A stretch of 64,000 bases of DNA. It comes from Armatimonadetes bacterium 55-13 (GTDB taxonomy: Bacteria > Armatimonadota > Fimbriimonadia > Fimbriimonadales > Fimbriimonadaceae). The stretch's first letter is position 1, and every line of letters starts with the position of its first letter. A program made the position numbers and the translations under genes. Under the pieces are notes generated by a model. It was not told where the DNA came from. It ran no database searches and was given only the letters and a program-made list of their open reading frames with translations. Shown piece after piece: positions 17,160 to 25,750 of the stretch. The stretch is taken from contig MKRX01000006.1 of NCBI GenBank assembly GCA_001898035.1, positions 186,436-250,435 on the forward strand. The letters run 5' to 3'.

Positions 17160-17447
17160 ATGCTCACTGAATTTGAGGTGCGCCGCGAACTGGAGACGAT
17201 TCAGAGTTCGGACGCCCCTCCTGGCGAGAAAGCTCGCCGCCTTCTTCGATTAGATAAGTCTCTTCGTACCCAAGCGCAGGCTCTTGTGGAAGCCCAGGCG
17301 CGCACGCAGGCCTCCCGCAACCGTAGTACGGCCGCGCAACTCGAACGCATGGCCACGAATGCGGTGATGATGCGGGATGAGGTTCGCGGAAAAGCTCTTT
17401 CGTTCTTGAAATCTCGGCGTGGCCTTTATTGGCACACCGGTTTCTGA
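17160..17447 (+). CDS. Small helical protein of unknown function
   Basis: A 95-aa open frame, not recognised. A strong GGAGG lies about 12 bases before the ATG. The composition is charged and helix-forming (EFEVRRELETIQ, KARRLLRLDKSLRTQAQALV, RSTAAQLERMATNAVMMRDE), with no membrane segment or cysteine. It is divergent from the sugar transporter operon and 94 bases before the MFS gene. The ribosome binding site and length make it likely to be expressed. Confidence 0.6.
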   Translation: MLTEFEVRRELETIQSSDAPPGEKARRLLRLDKSLRTQAQALVEAQARTQASRNRSTAAQLERMATNAVMMRDEVRGKALSFLKSRRGLYWHTGF

Positions 17448-17463
17448 AAACTTAACCGAATAA

Positions 17464-17489
17464 GCCCTAGGGTTGCGAAATTCTAGGGC
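17464..17489 (+). terminator. Candidate hairpin after the 95-aa gene
   Basis: GCCCTAG (17464-17470) pairs with CTAGGGC (17483-17489) across a 12-base loop, followed by GGTTTGC. The T tract is weak, so the terminator call is tentative. Confidence 0.35.
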
Positions 17490-17541
17490 GGTTTGCTTCC
17501 GTAGAGACACGGGTAGCTCCGTTTGGGGGCCGAGCATCAGT

Positions 17542-18858
17542 ATGTCTAGCGAAAGCAATTCTCAACCCAAGTTACGTCCCGCTCTACTGGAGTCGATGGG
17601 GCTGAAGGTGGCATTGCCCCCGATCTTGGGAATCTTCTTAACGGTCTTCTTGGACATGCTCAGCTTTGGCATGTTCATCCCGGACCTTCAGCTCCGCGTC
17701 AAGCTGCTGGCGGCGGAGCATTACGGACTAGGGATAGACACTCACGATGCCCGGGTGGGGGCGTTAGTGGGCATGAGCCTGGCGGCGTTCAGTCTCGCAC
17801 AATTGGTTACGGCTCCCTTCTTAGGCAGGCTAAGCGACCGAATTGGGCGAAGACGGGTTCTACTCATCACTTGTTTGCTCTCGGTTGCCTCTTACGTGGC
17901 CTACGCACATTCGACATCTCTGACGATGGTGTTCGTTTCCCGCGTCTTGGGAGGGATTGGTGCGGCGAACCTGGGGGTAGCGTTCGCCTACATCGCGGAC
18001 GTTACGAAGCCAGAAGATCGAGCCAAAGGTTTGGGGCTGGTGGGAGCAGCGTTTGGGCTTGGGTTCATCCTGGGTCCGTTTTCAGGCACACAGCTCTTAA
18101 AATTTGGCCATAACGAACCGCTTTTATTGGGCTACGTTGCGGCGGGACTTTCCCTTGTCAATCTGCTCTACGTTTGGCTACTTCTGCCAGAGAGCCTGAA
18201 AGAGTCCAATGTTGAGAAGGGGCACTTCCTCTCGGACTTTAAAACGGCGGTGGCTTCGCCCGGGCTTGGCTTGCTGTTGGCGATGTTCTTCGCGCTCAAC
18301 TTGGGGTTCACGAATCTTGAAACGACCTATTTCCAACTCCTCGCGGACAGCCGATCCGTGTTTCATCTTGGCGAGACGATGGCCAAGGAGTATGGGGGAT
18401 ACATCCTGGCGATGATTGGAGTGATCTCTGCGTTCACCCAGGGATTTTTGGTCCGTCGTTTGATGCCCGTCTACGGCGAAGTAAACTTGATTCGATTCTG
18501 CCTGCCGATCTTGGCGGTGACATTACTGTCGATTCCGTTTACTCCCCTGTGGATTCCGGCTTTGATTGGCCTGCTCTTCTTCGGTATGTCGAATGGGTTA
18601 GTGCAACCCAGTCTGAGCAGTGTCATTTCTCGCTCCGCACCGGCCGCGATTCAGGGCGGGATCTTTGGGATCACCCAAGCATTAGGGGCGCTGGCCCGAT
18701 GCGTGGGGCCGCTCATTGGCAACTCGCTCTTTAGCCTGCAGCCGTCCTACCCCTATATTTTGGGGGCGAGTCTGATCTTGATTCCGGTTTTGGCGGCATG
18801 GCGAATAAGGATGCCTGAGCCAACGGGGTCGGCCGAAGGGGCCGTGACGGCGCACTAA
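17542..18858 (+). CDS. MFS drug-efflux-type transporter (TetA/DHA1 subgroup)
   Basis: Twelve-helix major facilitator of about 438 aa. The first loop carries the family motif GRLSDRIGRRRVLLIT (motif A, between helices 2 and 3), and helix 5 has the antiporter-type GLVGAAFGLGFILGPFSG (motif C), both typical of H+-coupled drug exporters such as TetA. I start at the ATG at 17542. The frame is open to 17473, but that extension lacks family similarity and covers the preceding hairpin. The substrate cannot be inferred. Confidence 0.88.
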   Translation: MSSESNSQPKLRPALLESMGLKVALPPILGIFLTVFLDMLSFGMFIPDLQLRVKLLAAEHYGLGIDTHDARVGALVGMSLAAFSLAQLVTAPFLGRLSDRIGRRRVLLITCLLSVASYVAYAHSTSLTMVFVSRVLGGIGAANLGVAFAYIADVTKPEDRAKGLGLVGAAFGLGFILGPFSGTQLLKFGHNEPLLLGYVAAGLSLVNLLYVWLLLPESLKESNVEKGHFLSDFKTAVASPGLGLLLAMFFALNLGFTNLETTYFQLLADSRSVFHLGETMAKEYGGYILAMIGVISAFTQGFLVRRLMPVYGEVNLIRFCLPILAVTLLSIPFTPLWIPALIGLLFFGMSNGLVQPSLSSVISRSAPAAIQGGIFGITQALGALARCVGPLIGNSLFSLQPSYPYILGASLILIPVLAAWRIRMPEPTGSAEGAVTAH

Positions 18859-18918
18859 GGCGAGATTCGCACGAGAATTCATCCGACTTTCACGTGAGAT
18901 TGGTATTCTTTTCTCACC

Positions 18919-19359
18919 GTGCAAGTTGATCGCGTTGTCGCCCTTCATCTCAAGCCAGAGTCAGGGGGAGTTGCGCCTGTCAAAGCGCTCGACGCGGTGG
19001 CGGGCAAGGGGTTTGTGGGCGACAAGTGTTTTGGTCGCCGCCACCGGCAAGTCCTCTTTATCAGTTCAACCCATCTGGAAGAGTTGGGATTCGATCCTGG
19101 GCAGCTTCGCGAACAGGTCACGGTGACCCTTCCGACCCTTCAATCTTTGCCCGTGGGAACCATTGTTGCGGTTGGCGACGTCGAATTTGAGATCGAGCAG
19201 GATTGCGAGCCTTGTTCGAGAATGGCGCAGATGATGGGTGAAGAACCTGAGGCATTTATTGCCCGGTCCTCCTTTAAGCGCGGAATGCTGATGAAAGTTC
19301 GAACAAGCGGAACGATACGGATTGGCGACGAAGTGAAGATCCTGGGGGCCAGTGCGTAA
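18919..19359 (+). CDS. MOSC domain protein
   Basis: Stand-alone MOSC (molybdenum cofactor sulfurase C-terminal) domain of 146 aa. Features seen are GKGFVGDKCFGRRHRQVLFI near residue 30 (G..GD.....RQV core) and the conserved Cys in QDCEPCSRM near residue 97, which in MOSC proteins carries or transfers sulfur to a metal or cofactor. No molybdenum cofactor genes are near. The GTG start at 18919 is preceded by a TATTCT box nine bases upstream. The next gene begins at 19352, overlapping its end by eight bases. Confidence 0.88.
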   Translation: MQVDRVVALHLKPESGGVAPVKALDAVAGKGFVGDKCFGRRHRQVLFISSTHLEELGFDPGQLREQVTVTLPTLQSLPVGTIVAVGDVEFEIEQDCEPCSRMAQMMGEEPEAFIARSSFKRGMLMKVRTSGTIRIGDEVKILGASA

Positions 19360-19672
19360 GAATCGCGGGTCTATCAGCGGAACAGTTTTGGGCCTTCTCG
19401 TCTTTTTGGCCGGGGTGGCGTTGATTGCGTTCACCTTTAAGATGGCTTACGAGATGTTCATGGTCCCACCTAGCCAGGCATTGGGGATCAAACCCAAACA
19501 GCCGTTGGACCTTGGTCAAGCCGGACAGTCTTTTGTGGGTCTCTTGCTGAAGGTTTTGCTTTTGGTGGTGATGGGGCTCATGGGGTCTCTCATCGCGAAT
19601 CGAGGAGTGGGACTCTTTACGGGAAGTCGAGTTCATCCTAAGAAAGAAAAGCCGCCGGAATCGACCGAGTAG
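19352..19672 (+). CDS. Small two-helix membrane protein
   Basis: A 106-aa protein with GTG start, overlapping the MOSC gene by eight bases, so probably translationally coupled. It has two hydrophobic segments, TVLGLLVFLAGVALIAFTF (residues ~10-28) and LLLKVLLLVVMGLMGSLI (residues ~63-80), separated by a Pro-containing soluble loop and ending in a basic tail. It is not recognised as a named family. Confidence 0.65.
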   Translation: MRKNRGSISGTVLGLLVFLAGVALIAFTFKMAYEMFMVPPSQALGIKPKQPLDLGQAGQSFVGLLLKVLLLVVMGLMGSLIANRGVGLFTGSRVHPKKEKPPESTE

Positions 19673-19756
19673 TTTCGGGTCGTTTGGCTCGATACTTGCC
19701 CTACGAGGGAATTCCTCGCTTTCGTAATGCGTCTATAATTGGGCTAGCGCCACATT

Positions 19757-20152
19757 ATGCTTCCACTCTTACCCGCGCTCTTGCTACTGATCTTGCAGGG
19801 CCCATCTTCTTTGGAGAAGATGGCGTCAGACGGTCGGTTGCCGGCGGCTTTGGAAGCGATCCATCAACAGATGGAGTCTCGGGAACCTGGTTCGACCTCT
19901 CTTTCCGAGGCGGACGAAGCGGTTTTGGCTTCGCTTTTGGCGCTGAGCAGCGATCCGCATGTGTCTCACGCACTGATTCAGCTTCTCTCGCTGGATTCGT
20001 GCTGCGTTCCCGTTGAAACTGGCCGTCCGATTGGACTTGACTGGAATCTGGACGATCCCCCGTTACCAATTGAGGGACGTTGGATAGCGGCGCTGGCAGA
20101 CGGTTTTGCGCATTCTCAGCGGTCACGAGATGGCCCTGAGCCTCTCGCGTAG
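19757..20152 (+). CDS. Short hypothetical protein with a hydrophobic N-terminus
   Basis: A 131-aa open frame beginning MLPLLPALLLLILQ, which could be a signal peptide or anchor. It continues with a Ser/Glu-rich helical part (SLEKMASDG, LPAALEAIHQQMESR) and a Cys pair (DSCCVP). No family is recognised. TATAAT at 19734-19739 lies 17 bases before the ATG, consistent with a promoter and short leader. The gene ends 81 bases before secA. Confidence 0.5.
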   Translation: MLPLLPALLLLILQGPSSLEKMASDGRLPAALEAIHQQMESREPGSTSLSEADEAVLASLLALSSDPHVSHALIQLLSLDSCCVPVETGRPIGLDWNLDDPPLPIEGRWIAALADGFAHSQRSRDGPEPLA

Positions 20153-20233
20153 TTTCGCCCACGGAACTACGACGAATCACGCTTTTCCTTCCCCGCAGGC
20201 TTGCGCCTGCCTGACCGCTATTCACTTACCATC

Positions 20234-23200
20234 ATGCAGTTTTTAAGAAAGTTATTCGACACCACCAAGAAGGACGTTGAAGCGCTGAGTCCACTGATTC
20301 AGAAGATCAACTCTATGGAAGCCCAGTTTGAACCGATGAGCGACGACGAACTGAAGGCGATGACTCCCAAGTTCAAAGAGCGATTGGCGAACGGCGAGAG
20401 CTTGGATAGTCTGATGCCAGAAGCGTTTGCCGTCGTTCGAGAAGTCTCGAAGCGGACGCTGGGCATGCGGCACTTCGATGTGCAGCTCATTGGTGGCGCG
20501 GTGCTTCACCAAGGGCGTATCGCGGAGATGCGAACGGGTGAAGGTAAGACGCTGGTTGGCGTGGCTCCGTTGTATCTCAACGCACTCAGCGGTAAAGGCG
20601 CTCACCTCGTCACGGTGAACGACTACCTGGCTCGACGCGACGCGGTTTGGATGGGTCCGATTTATCACTTCCTCGGCCTTTCGGTAGGCATCATTCAGGG
20701 CCAAGGTGAAGAGAACGACGAGTTGGGTGGCTCCTTTATCTACACGCCGGGGGCAAGCCACAACGACCCTCGCTACGTGAACCTGACCGAGAGCAGCCGA
20801 CGGGACGCTTACTCCTGCGACATCACGTACGGAACGAACCACGAATTCGGATTCGACTACCTTCGCGACAACATGGCGTTCAGCGAAGACAACTTGGTCA
20901 TGCGCGAGTTGAACTTTGCGATCATTGACGAAGTTGACTCGATCCTTATCGACGAAGCCCGAACTCCCCACATCATTTCGGGCGCTTCGCACGAGGACGT
21001 TTCGGTTTATAACGTGGTCAATAAGGTCGCCAAGGAGATGATTCCCGAGACTCACTTTACGGCGGATAAGAAGAACCACACGGCGAACATGACCGAAGAG
21101 GGCATGGACTTTGCCGAGCAGTATTTGGGAATCGACAACATTGCCGCCGACCCAAAGATGTTCCACCACTTGAACGCGGCGGTGCAGGCGTATGCACTGT
21201 TCGACAAGGACATCGACTACGTCGTTCGAGGCGGCGAGGTGGTTATCGTCGACGAGAATACGGGGCGCATGATGTTCGGTCGCCGATATGGCAACGGCTT
21301 GCACCAGGCTCTGGAAGCGAAGGAAGGGGTAACCGTTCAGCGCGAGAGTCAGACGGTTGCGACAATTACGTTCCAGAACCTGTTCCGACTCTACAACAAG
21401 CTAGGCGGCATGACGGGTACGGCGAAGACAGAAGAGGACGAGTTCCGCAAGATCTATGGTCTGGATGTAGTCTGCGTTCCGACGCACCGACCGATTCAGC
21501 GTGCAGACCAGCCGGACATCGTTTACAAGACGATGGAAGCGAAGTTCCGCGGCATCGGCTGGGAGATTCTTCGACTCTATACGAAGCAGCAGCCGGTACT
21601 GGTCGGTACTCGATCGATCGAAATGACCGAGCGCGTCTCGGCTCGATTGACGGGCGACATGCTTCAGAAGTTGGTGGTGACCCAACGGCTTCGCGAGCGA
21701 GTTGAGGTGAAGAAGGACATCAAGGGCGACCTGGCGAAAGACGCCCGCGCGATTTACGAAACGGATTTGGCGGACATTCAGCGCGGGGTGCTCTCCGCAC
21801 TCCTTCCGAAGCTGGAAATGAGCGGCGACATCTTTAGCGGGGACTGGATGGACTGGTGCCTGGAGCAGTGGAAACTGCCCGCTGAGAATCAAGAATATCT
21901 GTTGGAAGCGCTCAAGCACGGCATTCCTCACAACGTTTTGAACGCGAAGTACCACGAGCGCGAAGCGGTCATCATCGCGGAAGCCGGTCGAAAGGGTCAA
22001 ATCACGATCGCTACGAACATGGCCGGTCGTGGTGTTGACATTCTGTTGGGCGGTCGCGTTGAGGATGACCTGGTCAAGCTGGCTCGCAGCCACGTTGAGG
22101 TTGCTCAGGACGGCGAAGACGAGTACGGCGACACCTATGCCAGCTACCGACGCGGCGGTCAAGAGCGAGCGGCGCCTCCTTTGCCCTTGGACGACCAAGA
22201 ACGACGGGCGGCGGCGGAAGAGGTTCGCGCCCTGGGTGGACTCTTTATCCTGGGTACGGAACGACACGAATCGCGGCGAATCGACAACCAGCTTCGAGGT
22301 CGTGCCGGTCGACAGGGCGACCCCGGCGAGAGCCGGTTCTTCGTTGCGTTGGAAGACCAACTCTGGAAGATATTCAACGCGAACATGATGGAGAACCCGC
22401 TGCTGAAGGCGTGGCCCCCGATGGAAGAAGTCAACGCAGGCTTCCTCAGCAAGATGATTCTCAAGACGCAGGAGCGAATTGAGAACCACTTCTTCGAAGC
22501 TCGAAAGCACGTTCTGGAATATGACGACGTCTTGAACGCTCAGCGCGAGCACATTTATGGTCTGCGTCGCGAAATCTTGTTGGGCAAGGATGTCCGACCG
22601 GAATTGCGAGCACAGGTTCAGGAGATGGTGGCCGAGGTCGTTCAGAACGCATGGATGGTGGAAGAGGACGGTACGCACGTCTATGACCACAGCGTGTTGT
22701 TTGAAGACCTGAACGAGATCTTCCCATTAGTGGACTACGCCACGCTGAGCGATCTGGAACAGCATCAGCCAGGCCCCGATCTGGTTGCCTATGTTCAGAA
22801 GTTGGCGTTGCAGGCTTACGATCGCAAGATCGAAGACAATACGGACGAGTTGATGCGGATGATTGAGCAGCAGGTTATGCTGCACGCGGTCAACGATCAC
22901 TGGATGACTCACCTGCAAATGGTGGAATACATCCGTGAAGGCATCGGTCTCCGAGGCTATGGTCAGGTCGATCCGCTGGTCGCTTACAAGCGCGAGACAT
23001 TTGATCTGTTCCAGACCACGCTGAAGAACATTCGCGATCAAGCGGTCCGAACCATCTATCGAGCTCAGATTCAGCGCGAAGCGCCAGCTCAGGCCGAGCC
23101 AGAGAGCTTCTCGCCCGAGCCGATGATGATGCGTATGGAGGACGAGCCGGAGGCTTCTTCGGCGGGCGGTGCGGCGGTGGCGACAGCGACGGCTTCGACG

Positions 23201-23320
23201 GCGTCTCTGGCAAATGTCGATTGGAAGAAGGTCGGTCGCAACGATCCTTGCCCTTGCGGAAGCGGCAAGAAGTTCAAGAGCTGCCACTATCCGCAGCTTC
23301 GTGCGGATGGCGTGATCTAA
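20234..23320 (+). CDS. secA: Preprotein translocase ATPase SecA, with an internal insertion
   Basis: Motor of Sec-dependent export. At 1028 aa it is longer than most SecA proteins (about 840-900). Motifs are Walker A region MRTGEGKTLVGVAPLYLNAL, VNDYLARRDA, DEAD-like IIDEVDSILIDEARTPHIIS, GMTGTAKTEEDEF, TNMAGRGVDILLGG, RGRAGRQGDPGESRF and the C-terminal zinc finger CPCGSGKKFKSCH that binds SecB or ribosomes. About 85 extra residues lie in the second nucleotide-binding domain between VLVGTRSIEMTERVSARL and IPHNVLNAKYHEREA. I use the ATG at 20234; the frame extends to 20201 but the family begins MQFLRKLF. Confidence 0.96.
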   Translation: MQFLRKLFDTTKKDVEALSPLIQKINSMEAQFEPMSDDELKAMTPKFKERLANGESLDSLMPEAFAVVREVSKRTLGMRHFDVQLIGGAVLHQGRIAEMRTGEGKTLVGVAPLYLNALSGKGAHLVTVNDYLARRDAVWMGPIYHFLGLSVGIIQGQGEENDELGGSFIYTPGASHNDPRYVNLTESSRRDAYSCDITYGTNHEFGFDYLRDNMAFSEDNLVMRELNFAIIDEVDSILIDEARTPHIISGASHEDVSVYNVVNKVAKEMIPETHFTADKKNHTANMTEEGMDFAEQYLGIDNIAADPKMFHHLNAAVQAYALFDKDIDYVVRGGEVVIVDENTGRMMFGRRYGNGLHQALEAKEGVTVQRESQTVATITFQNLFRLYNKLGGMTGTAKTEEDEFRKIYGLDVVCVPTHRPIQRADQPDIVYKTMEAKFRGIGWEILRLYTKQQPVLVGTRSIEMTERVSARLTGDMLQKLVVTQRLRERVEVKKDIKGDLAKDARAIYETDLADIQRGVLSALLPKLEMSGDIFSGDWMDWCLEQWKLPAENQEYLLEALKHGIPHNVLNAKYHEREAVIIAEAGRKGQITIATNMAGRGVDILLGGRVEDDLVKLARSHVEVAQDGEDEYGDTYASYRRGGQERAAPPLPLDDQERRAAAEEVRALGGLFILGTERHESRRIDNQLRGRAGRQGDPGESRFFVALEDQLWKIFNANMMENPLLKAWPPMEEVNAGFLSKMILKTQERIENHFFEARKHVLEYDDVLNAQREHIYGLRREILLGKDVRPELRAQVQEMVAEVVQNAWMVEEDGTHVYDHSVLFEDLNEIFPLVDYATLSDLEQHQPGPDLVAYVQKLALQAYDRKIEDNTDELMRMIEQQVMLHAVNDHWMTHLQMVEYIREGIGLRGYGQVDPLVAYKRETFDLFQTTLKNIRDQAVRTIYRAQIQREAPAQAEPESFSPEPMMMRMEDEPEASSAGGAAVATATASTASLANVDWKKVGRNDPCPCGSGKKFKSCHYPQLRADGVI

Positions 23321-23341
23321 TCCGATCATCCACCTGAAGCA

Positions 23342-23377
23342 AAGTCGCTCCAAGTTAAGATTTGGGGCGACTTTTTT
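23342..23377 (+). terminator. Rho-independent terminator after secA
   Basis: AAGTCGCTCCAA (23342-23353) pairs with TTGGGGCGACTT (23362-23373) with one G-U, followed by TTTT. This is a textbook stem and T tract 22 bases after the secA stop. Confidence 0.88.
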
Positions 23378-23436
23378 CTTAATTCGTCAGCGAGGTCTCC
23401 GTTTGGCCAGGCCCTTGTACTATGATGTTGTCAATC

Positions 23437-24183
23437 ATGGCCCTGCGAACATCGAATCCTACGTTATCGGATAAGACGTTTAACCGTTATGCGTATTTGA
23501 CGGGTGCAAGTCCCGAGACGCTTATGACGGTCAACGGCACTTTAAACAAGTGCCTTATCTTGGCGACCCTTGCCGTTGCGACCGGAATTATCGGATGGTT
23601 CTTAGCCGCGACCAATCCAACGATCGCGATCCCCGCCCTTGTTGGCAGTTCCGTTTTGGGCTTCATCGTCTGTCTGACGACTTGTTTTAAGGCGGAATGG
23701 TCTCCGACGACGGCGCCGATCTACGCGGCTCTGGAAGGAGTAGCGCTGGGGGTGATTTCCCAGATACTGAACGCTGCATACCCCGGAATTGCTATCCAAG
23801 CCGCTTTTATCACGGCAGCAACGATGTTATTTATGCTGGGTCTTTATCGATCCGGCGTTCTCCGTGCGACCCCTCTCTTTAAGAAAGTGGTGATCATCAG
23901 CACGCTTTCGATAGTTGCGGTCTATCTGGTTTCGTTCATCGCCTTCGCATTCGGAACGCGAGTTCCCTATCTGAACGACGCGACTCCGATTGGGATTGGA
24001 ATATCGCTTGTTATTTGCGTCGTTGCCGCGTTGAACTTTATTTTGGACTTCGACAGGATCGAGAAGGGCGCCCAGAATGGGGCTCCGAAGTTCATGGAGT
24101 GGTATGCGGCCTTCGGATTGATGGTTACCGTCTTCTGGCTGTACGTCGAAGTGCTTCGCTTACTCGCAAAAATGCGGCGATAG
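23437..24183 (+). CDS. Bax inhibitor-1/YccA family membrane protein
   Basis: Polytopic membrane protein of the BI-1-like family (248 aa from the chosen start). The N-terminus ALRTSNPTLSDKTFNRYAYL is the usual 'NP.LS...F' start of this bacterial subgroup, followed by about seven hydrophobic segments ending LMVTVFWLYVEVLRLLAKM. Related proteins act as Ca2+-leak channels or interact with FtsH; the role here is not known. ATG codons at 23422 and 23425 are also possible, but a TACTAT -10-like box overlaps them. It lies just after the secA terminator, so it is an independent unit. Confidence 0.85.
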   Translation: MALRTSNPTLSDKTFNRYAYLTGASPETLMTVNGTLNKCLILATLAVATGIIGWFLAATNPTIAIPALVGSSVLGFIVCLTTCFKAEWSPTTAPIYAALEGVALGVISQILNAAYPGIAIQAAFITAATMLFMLGLYRSGVLRATPLFKKVVIISTLSIVAVYLVSFIAFAFGTRVPYLNDATPIGIGISLVICVVAALNFILDFDRIEKGAQNGAPKFMEWYAAFGLMVTVFWLYVEVLRLLAKMRR

Positions 24184-24209
24184 TCTCCTCACATTCCGTG
24201 ATTTCGCGT

Positions 24210-24215
24210 TACGAT
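24210..24215 (+). promoter_or_regulatory. -10-like TACGAT six bases before a GTG start
   Basis: TACGAT is followed by TGAAAC and then the GTG of the next gene. There is no Shine-Dalgarno sequence. This spacing predicts a leaderless or nearly leaderless transcript. Confidence 0.4.
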
Positions 24216-24221
24216 TGAAAC

Positions 24222-24689
24222 GTGAAATCGCGGAATTCCCATCGCCATCTTAAGTTACTCCTCGCGATTGGACTGGTCGCGTGTTTGGCTGGTCTGGGTT
24301 TTCGGCATGTCTACCGAAAACCGGTGATGGGAGTGTGGGTGGGATATACCTACCTGGATATGGGTCATGGCACTCTTGAACCGGATACGTCCTTTGGGCG
24401 CTATACGATCGTTCTGCGGGAGGATGGCACTTACGATGAGGACAGCAACTCCACTTCTGGAACCTGGAAGATGCTGGACAACGAAATCACGCTCAAGCCG
24501 GACAAATTTCTCGACAAGAGCCCCGAAGAGCATCGGGCCGAGCAAGTGGAGAAGAAGGGAAAGGTTAGCGCCGTCATTGAGCGACTTCTCAAGGATCGGA
24601 TGAGGCCGATGGTGGTTCAGTATCGGCGGGAAGACGACCGGCTTGTCTTTCTCGAACAAACGATGCGATACGAGTACGAGCGATTCTGA
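24222..24689 (+). CDS. Membrane-anchored hypothetical protein
   Basis: A 155-aa protein with GTG start. Residues ~8-28 (HLKLLLAIGLVACLAGLGF) form an N-terminal signal anchor. The outer part contains VMGVWVGYTYLD, a TFGRYTIVLREDGTYDEDS-like strand pair and SGTWKMLDNEITLKPDKF. This is the 'W.G.W...DG.Y......G.W...g..I.L' layout of small lipocalin-like secreted domains in many bacteria. No specific family can be named. The frame ends 16 bases from the convergent protease gene. Confidence 0.6.
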   Translation: MKSRNSHRHLKLLLAIGLVACLAGLGFRHVYRKPVMGVWVGYTYLDMGHGTLEPDTSFGRYTIVLREDGTYDEDSNSTSGTWKMLDNEITLKPDKFLDKSPEEHRAEQVEKKGKVSAVIERLLKDRMRPMVVQYRREDDRLVFLEQTMRYEYERF

Positions 24690-24705
24690 CCAGCCGGTCA
24701 GCGGT

Positions 24706-25701
24706 TCACGATCTCCGGGCGAGGGTGACCGGGAGTTCGATTTTGTGATTTCTTCGGAGAATGGCGACCGATGTTTTGAAGCCGATCATGGTTTCGACGA
24801 GGATTCGGTGGAGGTCATCCACAGTCTCCACCCGTTTGCCATCCAGCTCTACGATGAGGTCTCCCTGCTCCAGACCTGCTCTCGCGGCGGGCGAAGAAGG
24901 TTCGACCTGGAGGACGAGGACGGCGGAGTCTCCGGCGATCTCGTGGGCTCTGACCACCAGTCTGGGCAGTGGCACGGTTTGGCCACCGACCCCTAAGAAG
25001 GCACGTCTCACCTCTCCCTCTCTCAAGAGGGTCAGCGCGACCCGTTGGGCGGTGTGGATGGGCACCGCGAAACAGATTCCTTGAGCGGTGGGAATGATGG
25101 CGGTGTTGATGCCGATGACTTCCCCTTTGCTATCCAGCAACGGTCCGCCCGAGTTGCCCGGGTTGAGGGCGGCGTCGGTTTGGATGACCTCATCAATCAG
25201 GCGTCCAGATTCAGACCGCATGGACCGACCGAGGGCTGAGACCACGCCGGCGGTCACGGTGAATTGGAACCCGTACGGGTTTCCGATGGCGATGGCCATC
25301 TGACCGACCCGAAGTTTGTTGGAGTCACCCAGCTTGACGGCAGGGACCTCGTTCGGATCGATTTTGAGGACGGCGACATCCGTATCAGGGTCGGACCCGA
25401 TTAAGCTGGCGGTCAGGATTCTTCCGTCGAGGGTGATGACTTCGAGGGCGGTTGATCCGTGGACGACGTGAGCGTTAGTCAGCAAGTAGCCGTCTGGCGT
25501 GAACGCAAAACCGGAACCTGAGCCGGCCGGTCCCTCCTTTTGGTAGGAGCGGATTTGGACCACCGACGGGCTGATCCGTTCGGCGACCCCGGCCACGGTC
25601 TGAGAATAGACGTCGAGCAGTTCGGCATCCGTCACCGTGCGTTGGGTGGCTTGTGTCAAACGGCTCTCTGCATCGAGAACGAAGGTTGTTCTGGGAGCCA
25701 T
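24706..25701 (-). CDS. HtrA/DegP-like trypsin-fold serine protease with one PDZ domain
   Basis: Serine protease of 331 aa. The catalytic triad is visible: His in LLTNAHVVHG (near residue 78), Asp in SDPDTDVAVLKI (near residue 107) and Ser in NPGNSGGPLLDSKGEVIGIN (near residue 183). A single PDZ domain follows (LEQGDLIVELDGKRVETVDD). Unlike typical DegP/HtrA there is no N-terminal signal peptide or membrane anchor: the protein begins MAPRTTFVLDAESRL. It may therefore be cytoplasmic, unless an upstream start was missed. It lies downstream of the ftsE-ftsX-M23 operon on the same strand. Confidence 0.88.
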   Translation of the reverse strand: MAPRTTFVLDAESRLTQATQRTVTDAELLDVYSQTVAGVAERISPSVVQIRSYQKEGPAGSGSGFAFTPDGYLLTNAHVVHGSTALEVITLDGRILTASLIGSDPDTDVAVLKIDPNEVPAVKLGDSNKLRVGQMAIAIGNPYGFQFTVTAGVVSALGRSMRSESGRLIDEVIQTDAALNPGNSGGPLLDSKGEVIGINTAIIPTAQGICFAVPIHTAQRVALTLLREGEVRRAFLGVGGQTVPLPRLVVRAHEIAGDSAVLVLQVEPSSPAARAGLEQGDLIVELDGKRVETVDDLHRILVETMIGFKTSVAILRRNHKIELPVTLARRS

Positions 25702-25750
25702 GCCTTGCCTTACGCAGGACCACGTATTCTCATTTCAGACTGCCTAGGTC

